A DNA stretch of 6,439 bases from Candidatus Saccharimonadia bacterium (GTDB taxonomy: Bacteria; Patescibacteriota; Saccharimonadia; Saccharimonadales; Saccharimonadaceae), in the NCBI GenBank assembly GCA_023259925.1, contig JALRDS010000051.1, forward strand, positions 1-6,439, read 5' to 3'. Both the position numbers and the translations under genes were made by a program. Position 1 is the stretch's first letter; every line of letters starts with the position of its first letter. The notes under the pieces were generated by a model. The model was not told the DNA's origin and searched no databases. It was given only the letters and a program-made list of their open reading frames with translations. This document shows, piece by piece, positions 1 to 5,524 of this stretch.

Positions 1-1
1 C

Positions 2-763
2 TATGAACTTCTCGATACCTGGAATGCTTTTCATGCAAATGCAGACATGGTCACGCTTCCACAAATGCTTGGGGTTTGTGAACTACCTACAGAGCAACCT
101 AGCGCTGTAATCTCACTAGACTTGTGCGAAGTATTACGTGAAACAGGGCCATCAATCACCAGGATGTATACTGCAGAGACTGATACAACCAGCCATGATT
201 ATGGAGTGTATTATGGTGATGGCTATCTGGGTAGTCGTGAACAGGTCTCGCGCGAATTAATGCTACCACAACTGATGGGGGCGCAGGCTGTAAAAGCCGT
301 ACCGTTTGCAGAGTCAATTCAAGCATTACTACAACGTTGGCGGCGGGCGGGCGTATACGTTATTGCCAACACATCAACATTGCCGGGCTGCGAACAGAGC
401 ACGACTGAGTTTTTAGCGCAGCACTATGCTGATTCCCTCAGGGGAATCTTGTTCCCGCGAAATCACGATGGTGAAGGCGTGTTAACAAAAGCAGGTATAC
501 TTTCACAGGCCAAACAGACTATTTACGATTACACCGGTTTTTCACTTAACAATACACCAACAATAGCCATTGAAGATGCTCGGCACCATGCAGAACAATA
601 TATCGAAAGTGCTGAAGACACTCTCATCTATATGCCCGCATATGCCTGGAATGAACCCCTCGAACATACTAAACAAGTTACACGGGTAGCTCAACAATTT
701 GGTACAGTCGACACGTTTATTGCTGTTGATCAGCTACTTAAATCTCGTGGTATAGTGGAATAA
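2..763 (+). CDS. HAD-like hydrolase, possibly nucleotidase-related (5'-partial)
   Basis: The reading frame is open to the left edge of the window, so the gene probably starts upstream. The first internal ATG, at 47, has no ribosome binding site. Counting from that ATG (238 residues), the HAD layout can be followed. A hydrophobic strand ends in Asp25 (SLDLCEVL, motif I). VYVIANTST at 103-111 fits motif II, Lys148 fits motif III, and TIAIEDARHHAE at 172-183 fits the acidic motif IV. A late MPAYAWNEPL stretch resembles the P-W-N segment of 5'-deoxynucleotidase-like HAD proteins. The motif I position that is normally the second Asp is Cys27, so ordinary phosphatase chemistry is uncertain. It ends 19 bp before thyA on the same strand, which suggests an operon and a nucleotide-related role. 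That role is inference; the HAD fold assignment is moderately secure. Confidence 0.6.
   Translation, partial: YELLDTWNAFHANADMVTLPQMLGVCELPTEQPSAVISLDLCEVLRETGPSITRMYTAETDTTSHDYGVYYGDGYLGSREQVSRELMLPQLMGAQAVKAVPFAESIQALLQRWRRAGVYVIANTSTLPGCEQSTTEFLAQHYADSLRGILFPRNHDGEGVLTKAGILSQAKQTIYDYTGFSLNNTPTIAIEDARHHAEQYIESAEDTLIYMPAYAWNEPLEHTKQVTRVAQQFGTVDTFIAVDQLLKSRGIVE
726..756 (+). promoter_or_regulatory. Candidate thyA promoter inside the end of the HAD gene
   Basis: An extended -10 (TG, one base, then TATAGT at 751-756) follows a TTGATC -35-like hexamer at 726-731 with a 19-bp spacer. Initiation would fall near 763, leaving about 20 nt of leader that includes the thyA ribosome binding site. The spacer is long and the match could be chance. 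thyA may simply be read through from the upstream gene. Confidence 0.35.
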
Positions 764-782
764 AGACAGGGGACACGAGACT

Positions 783-1703
783 GTGAAACAATACCACGAA
801 TTACTTACAGATATACTAAACAATGGTATAGATAAATCCGACCGCACCGGAACTGGCACCCGCAGTGTGTTTGGTAGGCAAGTACGATACGATCTATCCG
901 AGGGATTTCCAGCAGTTACGACAAAAAAACTGTATTTTAATTCTGTAGTACACGAGCTACTCTGGTTTTTAAAAGGCACCGGTAACATTGAATACTTGGC
1001 ACAAAACAATGTGCACATATGGGACGAGTGGCCATTTAAGGCCTACCTTGAAAAAAATAGCCTACCTATTCCCGAAGTAAACTCTGAAGAGTGGAAGACT
1101 CAGCTGAAAGATTTTATAGCTAAGATAGCAAGTGACCATGACTTTGCAATGAAATGGGGAGATTTAGGCCCGGTATACGGTGTCCAGTGGCGTGCCTGGC
1201 CTGGTGCGAACGGCCAAAAAATTGATCAAATCGCTAATGTCATCGACATGATTAAAGCCACGCCAGACTCACGTCGCATGATTGTGAGTGCCTGGAACCC
1301 GGGCGAGATTGACGAAATTGTACAAATAGGTGGTCTGCCACCGTGCCATAGCTTGTTCCAATTCTATGTATCAAACGGCAAATTAGATTTACACTTATAT
1401 CAACGCTCTGCCGACACGTTCCTTGGCGTGCCATTCAATATTGCGAGTTACAGCTTGTTGCTTGCCATGGTTGCCCAGGTAACCGGCTACAAGCCCGGTG
1501 AATTTGTGCATACCTTAGCCGACACGCACATCTACAGCAATCATTTCGATCAGGTGAAAGAACAGCTCAGCCGCACACCTAAAGCTCTGCCGACACTGTG
1601 GCTTAATCCTGATGTGAAAAATCTCGATGATTTCACCTTCGAAGATATTCGGCTAGAAAATTACGATCCATACCCGCCGATTAAAGCCCCCATAGCGGTA
1701 TAA
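783..1703 (+). CDS. thyA: Thymidylate synthase ThyA
   Basis: Converts dUMP and 5,10-methylene-tetrahydrofolate to dTMP and dihydrofolate; a cytosolic homodimer in this family. The 306 residues carry the expected marks in order. RTGTGT at 21-26 is the phosphate-binding loop, followed by the Arg pair R164-R165. The active site is LPPCHS with nucleophile Cys188, then QRSADTFLGVPFN at 207-219 with Asp211 and Asn218. The C-terminus is YDPYPPIKAPIAV. It is about 40 residues longer than E. coli ThyA because of an insertion around residues 85-123 in the small domain, as in the Lactobacillus casei type. The GTG start at 783 is preceded by AGGGG about 7-10 bases upstream, and the protein begins with the conserved MKQYHELL. 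The dihydrofolate it makes is recycled by the folA product encoded nearby on the other strand. Confidence 0.97.
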   Translation: MKQYHELLTDILNNGIDKSDRTGTGTRSVFGRQVRYDLSEGFPAVTTKKLYFNSVVHELLWFLKGTGNIEYLAQNNVHIWDEWPFKAYLEKNSLPIPEVNSEEWKTQLKDFIAKIASDHDFAMKWGDLGPVYGVQWRAWPGANGQKIDQIANVIDMIKATPDSRRMIVSAWNPGEIDEIVQIGGLPPCHSLFQFYVSNGKLDLHLYQRSADTFLGVPFNIASYSLLLAMVAQVTGYKPGEFVHTLADTHIYSNHFDQVKEQLSRTPKALPTLWLNPDVKNLDDFTFEDIRLENYDPYPPIKAPIAV

Positions 1704-1729
1704 ACTTGGTGTTTTTAATAAACAAAACT

Positions 1730-2332
1730 CTATACTTTTAGTGGGTCAGGGAGCGCTACAACACACATCGTGTTGACACCGTTAGACTCAGACTGACCTG
1801 AGGCGTTCGGCGTTGAAGTAAGGTTCACCCACGAAGTACCAGAACCGGTTTGCCTACCAGCACCTGGGCCGACAGTGCATCGCTCCATACCTTCAAGAAA
1901 GTACACTACAAGCCATGGATTAGGCTGTCCGTCGAGGGTTCCTGATGAAGTGTAGTAGTACGCAATTCCTGAGCGTGTACCAAAGTATGAGATAGGTGCC
2001 GTGTTTCCAGAAGGTAATGGATTTAAATTGTTTAAGTAAGGCCTAAGCTGATTATTGAAGTTGGTATTATTTGATGATGGCCAACATCCATTTGTATAGC
2101 CTTCACCCAAACACCCGCTATTGTTTGCATCTGGATATGCACCATTATCCAAGGCATATGCATGTAGCGCTTTTAAATACATTTTTACCGCTGCCAGTTC
2201 CTTAGCGTTTCTTGATCGTTGCTGTATGCCATTATAGGCAACGACACTAATTGAAGCGAGTACTGCAATAACCACAATTACAATTAGTAGCTCGACAATC
2301 GTAAATCCAGCTTTAGTTGATTTTATATACAC
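1730..2332 (-). CDS. Type IV pilin-like protein (second of a tandem pair)
   Basis: From GTG at 2332 this gives 200 residues beginning MYIKSTKAG, then the prepilin signature FTIVELLIVIVV. Prepilin peptidase should cut after Gly9, leaving Phe1 and Glu5 of the mature protein. One hydrophobic helix (about residues 10-32) is followed by YNGIQQRSRNAK and a Gly/Asn/Ser-rich, probably extracellular globular domain with four cysteines (C74, C83, C152, C190). A longer frame starts with TTG at 2386. It would give an awkward 27-residue leader and shows no ribosome binding site, so I prefer GTG. The GTG start overlaps the end of the preceding pilin gene by 20 bp, which suggests translational coupling. Major versus minor pilin cannot be decided. 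It converges on thyA with a 26-bp gap. Confidence 0.88.
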   Translation of the reverse strand: MYIKSTKAGFTIVELLIVIVVIAVLASISVVAYNGIQQRSRNAKELAAVKMYLKALHAYALDNGAYPDANNSGCLGEGYTNGCWPSSNNTNFNNQLRPYLNNLNPLPSGNTAPISYFGTRSGIAYYYTSSGTLDGQPNPWLVVYFLEGMERCTVGPGAGRQTGSGTSWVNLTSTPNASGQSESNGVNTMCVVALPDPLKV

Positions 2333-2831
2333 AACGGCGCCCCAACTCTTCTTGTGTGGTGTTTCCCGGTTGTAGAGGAATGCCAATATCAGGACAGGTT
2401 GTAGTATTTGCTTGCATCATCCATATAAACCTGTCAGCCCCTGATATATGATAGAACGCCCCACGCTTAGATGGTGATGAGGGACTGATCTCGGTCGTAT
2501 CTGGTTCTGGAGTATTTGAGATATACGGCTGCATTTGATTCAAAAAAGTACTACTTACCACCCAAGTACTCCCAGGCCAGCACTGTCCTGAATTACCCTG
2601 ATATGTACTGGTATTACCGAAACATGAGTTTGCAGTTGGCCAGGAGCCAGTATCTGCATTGTAGAGCTTTAAGGCTTTAACCCAAGCAGTGGTCGCCGTG
2701 GTAGTTTTTGTATTTTTTGCCCTTGTTTGTATACCGTTGTATGCAACTACACTTATCGAAGCTAGTATTGCAATCACAACAATAACAATTAGAAGTTCAA
2801 CTATAGTGAAGCCGTGTTTCATACGGGTCAT
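2313..2831 (-). CDS. Type IV pilin-like protein (first of a tandem pair)
   Basis: 172 residues with a very short leader, MTRMKHG, then FTIVELLIVIVV. This is the class III signal for prepilin peptidase cleavage after Gly7, with mature Glu5 present. The hydrophobic helix spans about residues 8-30, followed by YNGIQTRAKN. The exported domain contains Trp-rich and Thr/Ser-rich stretches and four cysteines (C70, C84, C146, C167), spaced like those of its neighbour. The pair are therefore paralogues that probably form two disulfides each. ATG at 2822 (leader MKHG) is an alternative start; neither ATG has a clear ribosome binding site. The gene begins 24 bp after folA on the same strand, so it may be cotranscribed with folA or have its own weak promoter. 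No pilus assembly gene lies in the window. Confidence 0.9.
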   Translation of the reverse strand: MTRMKHGFTIVELLIVIVVIAILASISVVAYNGIQTRAKNTKTTTATTAWVKALKLYNADTGSWPTANSCFGNTSTYQGNSGQCWPGSTWVVSSTFLNQMQPYISNTPEPDTTEISPSSPSKRGAFYHISGADRFIWMMQANTTTCPDIGIPLQPGNTTQEELGRRCVYKIN

Positions 2832-2837
2832 AAATGT

Positions 2838-2846
2838 ATGGTATCA
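2838..2846 (-). promoter_or_regulatory. Weak candidate extended -10 for the pilin pair
   Basis: On the minus strand a TG, one base, then TACCAT lies just upstream of the first pilin. The last base of the hexamer (2838) is 7 nt from the ATG at 2831, so transcription would begin at or next to the start codon. The -35 region is poor. I list it because the same geometry recurs at folA, but chance occurrence is quite possible. Confidence 0.25.
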
Positions 2847-2855
2847 CAGTTATGC

Positions 2856-3344
2856 TTAGTCGGTAATTCGTTCGTATACAACAAAGTCAAACGCGTACTT
2901 GTTAAGATCATCAGCCTCGTGATGCTCGCGAGAGGTTTCCTTCCATACGTTAGCCTTTATGACAGGGAAGAAAACCGAGGCTTGCGTGAATGATTCTTGG
3001 ACTTCGGTAACATATAGCGTGTCTACGTCATCGATTGCATCCGCGTACACTTTACCACCACCAATCACAAAAATGGGGTACCGTGCCAATTCGTACGCAG
3101 ATGTAAGACTGGCAGCAGTGAGCACCCCAGGCACGCCAGTAGGTCTACGTGACACTACAATATTCTCCCTATTCGGCAACGGCCGTCCAATACTTTCGAA
3201 GGTTTTACGGCCCATAATAATAGAGCCACCGGTGGTGATTTTTCTAAAATGCGCTAAATCGGCCGGTAAATCACGCTGCCACAGCAGGTCATTATCGGCA
3301 CCAATGCCATTATTTTTATCTATCGCAACAACAATTGCTTTCAT
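2856..3344 (-). CDS. folA: Dihydrofolate reductase FolA
   Basis: NADPH-dependent reduction of dihydrofolate to tetrahydrofolate, closing the cycle opened by ThyA. The 162 residues match bacterial DHFR length (E. coli 159). Visible marks are the N-terminal strand with the Met20-like loop NNGIGADNDLLW (11-22) and the substrate-binding acid Asp29 in LPADLAHFRKIT. The NADPH-binding MGRKTFESIGRPLPNR spans 44-59 and VIGGGKVY spans 93-100. The start at 3344 is the family-typical beginning (MKAIVVAIDKNNGIG) and has no Shine-Dalgarno. An extended -10 lies exactly at leaderless distance. It is transcribed divergently from dcd across a 22-37 bp gap and away from thyA, its partner enzyme, with two pilin genes downstream. 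Confidence 0.96.
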   Translation of the reverse strand: MKAIVVAIDKNNGIGADNDLLWQRDLPADLAHFRKITTGGSIIMGRKTFESIGRPLPNRENIVVSRRPTGVPGVLTAASLTSAYELARYPIFVIGGGKVYADAIDDVDTLYVTEVQESFTQASVFFPVIKANVWKETSREHHEADDLNKYAFDFVVYERITD

Positions 3345-3350
3345 AACTTA

Positions 3351-3359
3351 ATTTTAGCA
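3351..3359 (-). promoter_or_regulatory. folA extended -10 promoter (leaderless geometry)
   Basis: On the minus strand this reads TG, C, TAAAAT (five of six to consensus). The hexamer ends 7 nt before the folA ATG at 3344, placing initiation at the start codon. No good -35 is present about 17 bp upstream, which an extended -10 can tolerate. It forms the left arm of the shared palindrome at 3351-3368. Confidence 0.6.
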
Positions 3360-3368
3360 TGCTACAAT
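3360..3368 (+). promoter_or_regulatory. dcd extended -10 promoter
   Basis: Reads TGCTACAAT, an extended -10 with five of six hexamer matches. Initiation is expected near 3375, leaving about 7 nt before ATG 3382 and excluding ATG 3367, which overlaps the hexamer itself. The -35 region, inside the folA start, is poor. It forms the right arm of the shared palindrome at 3351-3368. An alternative TAGCAT hexamer at 3355-3360 would make ATG 3367 leaderless but matches less well. Confidence 0.55.
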
Positions 3369-3381
3369 GGCTAGTAAGTTT

Positions 3382-4104
3382 ATGGGAGTATATAGCAATA
3401 CCGAAATTCGCTCGGCGATTGATGATGGCACAATTGTTTGCGTGCCGTTTAGTGACAAACACGTGTCTGAAGCTAGCTTAGACTTCACATTGGGGCACTA
3501 TTTTTACAAACAAGAATTCCAGCCAGAGGCAGCCGGAGTGTACAATCCGTTTGATAAATCAGACGTGAACCGTTATTTCAAAGGCCCACTCGAAGCTATG
3601 CCGCACGGCCAATGGTGCGATAAAAACGGCGTAACATTATTCGAAAACATCCCCGAGGATCATCCGATTATTGTGCTGCAGCCCGGCGAACGTATCCTGG
3701 CACACACACATGAGTTTGTTGGCATTCGAGCTCATGGTGGCGCCTGCGAAGTTAAAAGCCGTAGCAGCTGGGGACGAAACGGTGTAGCAGTATGTTTTGA
3801 TGCCGGATGGGTTGATCCAGGCTACATTAACCGTATTACACTCGAAATTTATAACTTAAACATGCACGAAAGTGTAGTTCTTCCTGTTGGTGAACGTGTA
3901 GGACAACTGATTTTCCATCATACCGGGCCGGTTGAAGGTGGCTATGCCGAAGGTCGTGGCGGTATGAGCGGGAAATATCAGCACACCGATAATCTTGAAG
4001 AGTTAATTGCTACTTGGAAGCCTGAAGATATGCTTCCACGTGCCTATAAAGATAAGCGGGTATCAGCTCCAGTTATTGACGGCCTTGCCCCAGGAATGAA
4101 GTAA
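3382..4104 (+). CDS. dcd: dCTP deaminase, possibly bifunctional dCTP deaminase/dUTPase
   Basis: Deaminates dCTP to dUTP, or to dUMP in the bifunctional form, supplying ThyA. I chose ATG 3382 (240 residues, MGVYSNTEIRSAI) because it matches the usual family start and lies downstream of the inferred initiation site. ATG 3367 would add five residues (MASKF). Numbered from 3367, the dUTPase-fold motifs are SRSSWGR (131-137) with the catalytic-region Ser and Arg, GWVDPGY (147-153), ITLEIYNLN with catalytic Glu160, VGERVGQLIFH (174-184) and a nucleotide-covering GKYQ near 202-205. It is about 45 residues longer than E. coli Dcd, from an insertion around 50-100 and a C-terminal tail. The tmk start codon overlaps its stop codon. 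Family membership is firm; mono- versus bifunctionality is not decidable by eye. Confidence 0.93.
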   Translation: MGVYSNTEIRSAIDDGTIVCVPFSDKHVSEASLDFTLGHYFYKQEFQPEAAGVYNPFDKSDVNRYFKGPLEAMPHGQWCDKNGVTLFENIPEDHPIIVLQPGERILAHTHEFVGIRAHGGACEVKSRSSWGRNGVAVCFDAGWVDPGYINRITLEIYNLNMHESVVLPVGERVGQLIFHHTGPVEGGYAEGRGGMSGKYQHTDNLEELIATWKPEDMLPRAYKDKRVSAPVIDGLAPGMK

Positions 4105-4787
4105 TGGGCTTATTTATCGCCATTGAGGGCGGTGACGGCTCTGGCAAGGGTACACAATCAAAACTTCTTGTAGAGAACCTGCGAAAAGATGGCTATGAAG
4201 TATTTGAAGCTGATTTTCCACGCTATGGTAAAGACTCCGCCTATTATGTTGAGCGATACTTAAACGGTGAATACGGCGGTGCTAACGACATACCGGCAGA
4301 ACTCGGCTCGCTGCCATATGCACTTGATCGTTTTGCTGCGAAAGATGAAATAACCGCACACCTTCAAAAAGACAACGCAATTGTAGTTTCTAATCGCTAC
4401 GTGGCATCGAACTTAGCCCACCAGGGCACCAAGCTAACGTCTGCCAAGCTCCGTAAAGCATTTTACGAACGCACAATGCTCACCGAATACAGCGTACTGG
4501 GAATCCCTAAACCAGACCTTAATATTGTTCTGCTCGTTCCTACACACACCGCCCAAGCAAATGTCGACAAAAAACAAACACGTATTTATACGAACAAAAA
4601 ACGAGACATACACGAGGCGGACACAGACCACCTAGAGAGAGCGAAGGCAAACTACGAAGAACTATGTAGAATTTATCCTGATGAGTTTACTGCCATAAAT
4701 TGCATTGATGACAATGAAAACATGCGGTCTATAGAGCAAATTCAATATGACATCCGACAATTAATTGAACAAACCTACTCAGTTTAA
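4104..4787 (+). CDS. tmk: Thymidylate kinase
   Basis: Phosphorylates dTMP to dTDP with ATP, directly downstream of ThyA in the pathway. The 227 residues begin with a P-loop, EGGDGSGKGTQ (8-18). FPRY follows at 38-41, where TMP kinases bind the nucleotide, then YALDR at 72-76. SNRYVASNLAHQG at 96-108 sits at the DRY-motif site, with Asn in place of the usual Asp. PDLNIVLLVP is at 137-146, and a Lys/Arg-rich lid is followed by RDIHEADTDHLERA (167-180). The ATG overlaps the dcd stop as TAATG. An AGGAA at 4092-4096 sits 7 bases upstream inside the dcd end, so the two genes are very likely cotranscribed and translationally coupled. Confidence 0.94.
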   Translation: MGLFIAIEGGDGSGKGTQSKLLVENLRKDGYEVFEADFPRYGKDSAYYVERYLNGEYGGANDIPAELGSLPYALDRFAAKDEITAHLQKDNAIVVSNRYVASNLAHQGTKLTSAKLRKAFYERTMLTEYSVLGIPKPDLNIVLLVPTHTAQANVDKKQTRIYTNKKRDIHEADTDHLERAKANYEELCRIYPDEFTAINCIDDNENMRSIEQIQYDIRQLIEQTYSV

Positions 4788-4809
4788 TTACGCATTAACG
4801 CGGTAATTA
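4785..4809. other. Hairpin spanning the tmk and unknown-gene stop codons
   Basis: TAATTAC (4785-4791) is complementary to GTAATTA (4803-4809). An inner GC pairs with GC around one bulged base, and the loop is ATTAAC. It covers both convergent stop codons. It has no U-tract on either strand and is AT-rich, so it is at best a weak 3'-end or RNA-stability structure rather than an intrinsic terminator. Confidence 0.4.
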
Positions 4810-5438
4810 CAGGGTTTACTTGTAGCATATAGTGTTGATGATAGCGGGATCACAGTTAAATTCCCACGGTTGTCTTGTGGGTGGCGCTTGCCAGAAAAGG
4901 CTACGCGTACTGCATCGCTGGAACGTACATCATCGACGCTCGCAAAAGACTGGCGTTCTACAACGCGAACAGGAAGGTCGTGACCAGTCAACTGAAACGC
5001 ACGTTTAGCTATAAGAATTTTAACTCCAGCATCGTGCATGTCTGTATGTAAGTCACCGCTTGAATGAAAGTCTACACCGTCAGAGATACTCCTTAGCTCA
5101 TTCGCGAAATCTTTACGGGCATGCAAATATTCAAGCGAGCTGCTTTCTGCATGATTCTGAGTCAAAATAGTGGCCGCGCTGATAACTCGCTTACCTACTA
5201 GACGCAGCTTATGACTCCGCCTCATTCCACCATTAAGTAGTAGCTCAACCTGTTCATCATCGAGCAATGAATCACCCATTTCTTTAGAGATAGCGAATGG
5301 CGGAAGTGTATTCTTTCGTTCAGCGTGAAGGCGAGCGGTGTTGTTTGCCGTAATATGCAAATCTATAGCTTCTATTTGAGCGTCGGTGAGATGGTGAACA
5401 GCAGATGATAGTGTCTCGATAATAAGATGACGCGACAT
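4788..5438 (-). CDS. Unrecognised soluble protein, 216 residues
   Basis: I do not recognise this family. From ATG 5438 it starts MSRHLIIETLSSAVHHLTDAQIEA. No signal peptide, transmembrane segment, P-loop, zinc-finger or clear helix-turn-helix is visible. The N-terminal third looks helical. The middle holds many His, Asp and Lys residues, including DFHSSGDLHTDMHDAG about two thirds in, and the end looks beta-rich (LTVIPLSSTLYATS). ATG 5447 (adding MLY) would lie above the expected initiation site of the strong promoter at 5448-5477, so I prefer 5438, which makes the mRNA leaderless or nearly so. Length, uninterrupted frame and a good promoter support a real gene. Its stop codon abuts the tmk stop, and it diverges from rplJ. 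It could be a clade-specific protein; no function is inferred. Confidence 0.8.
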   Translation of the reverse strand: MSRHLIIETLSSAVHHLTDAQIEAIDLHITANNTARLHAERKNTLPPFAISKEMGDSLLDDEQVELLLNGGMRRSHKLRLVGKRVISAATILTQNHAESSSLEYLHARKDFANELRSISDGVDFHSSGDLHTDMHDAGVKILIAKRAFQLTGHDLPVRVVERQSFASVDDVRSSDAVRVAFSGKRHPQDNRGNLTVIPLSSTLYATSKPCNYRVNA

Positions 5439-5447
5439 ATATAACAT

Positions 5448-5477
5448 ATTATATCATATATAGTACTATATAGTCAA
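5448..5477 (-). promoter_or_regulatory. Strong promoter for the unknown minus-strand gene
   Basis: On the minus strand, TTGACT (5477-5472, five of six) and a perfect TATAAT (5453-5448) are separated by 18 bp. Initiation is expected about 5441-5438, that is, at or within three bases of ATG 5438. The spacer is occupied by a 16-bp palindrome. Confidence 0.8.
5457..5472. repeat. Perfect 16-bp palindrome, candidate operator
   Basis: TATATAGTACTATATA is a perfect inverted repeat centred on GTAC. It fills nearly the whole spacer of the minus-strand promoter and touches its -35. A dimeric regulator bound here would block or reshape that promoter and could also affect the rplJ promoter, whose -35 starts 14 bp away. 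AT-rich palindromes can arise by chance, so operator function is inference. Confidence 0.5.
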
Positions 5478-5485
5478 CTACACGC

Positions 5486-5514
5486 TTGTTTAAAAGTGAG
5501 CTTGGTGCTATAAT
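5486..5514 (+). promoter_or_regulatory. rplJ-rplL promoter
   Basis: TTGTTT (5486-5491) lies 17 bp from a perfect TATAAT (5509-5514), which is preceded by TG as an extended -10 (TGCTATAAT). Initiation near 5521 gives a leader of about 137 nt that begins just before the L10-binding structure. Its -35 is only 8 bp from the -35 of the divergent promoter. Confidence 0.8.
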
Positions 5515-5524
5515 AAGCGAAGAC

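Larger units (their letters stand above)
3351..3368. repeat. 18-bp near-perfect palindrome between folA and dcd
   Basis: Reads ATTTTAGCATGCTACAAT. The central ten bases TAGCATGCTA are a perfect inverted repeat, and eight of the nine base pairs across the whole site match; only 3354/3365 does not. The symmetry follows partly from two diverging extended -10 elements that share the GCATGC core. It may also be a protein-binding site. Confidence 0.8.

Noticed and set aside
734..1018. Minus-strand open frame opposite the start of thyA
   Set aside because: Lies wholly opposite conserved thyA and HAD coding sequence, has low-complexity Ser/Cys/Phe content and no promoter or ribosome binding site.
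1704..1729. GTTTT (1711-1715) and AAAAC (1724-1728) as a bidirectional terminator between thyA and the second pilin
   Set aside because: Five A-U pairs only, no GC stem and no following U-tract; too weak to call.
2959..3351. Plus-strand open frame opposite folA
   Set aside because: Shadow of a well-conserved DHFR; composition is not protein-like and no start signal is present.
3351..3368. Palindrome as an NrdR box
   Set aside because: NrdR boxes resemble paired ACACAATATATTGT-like sites; this single GCATGC-centred repeat does not match.
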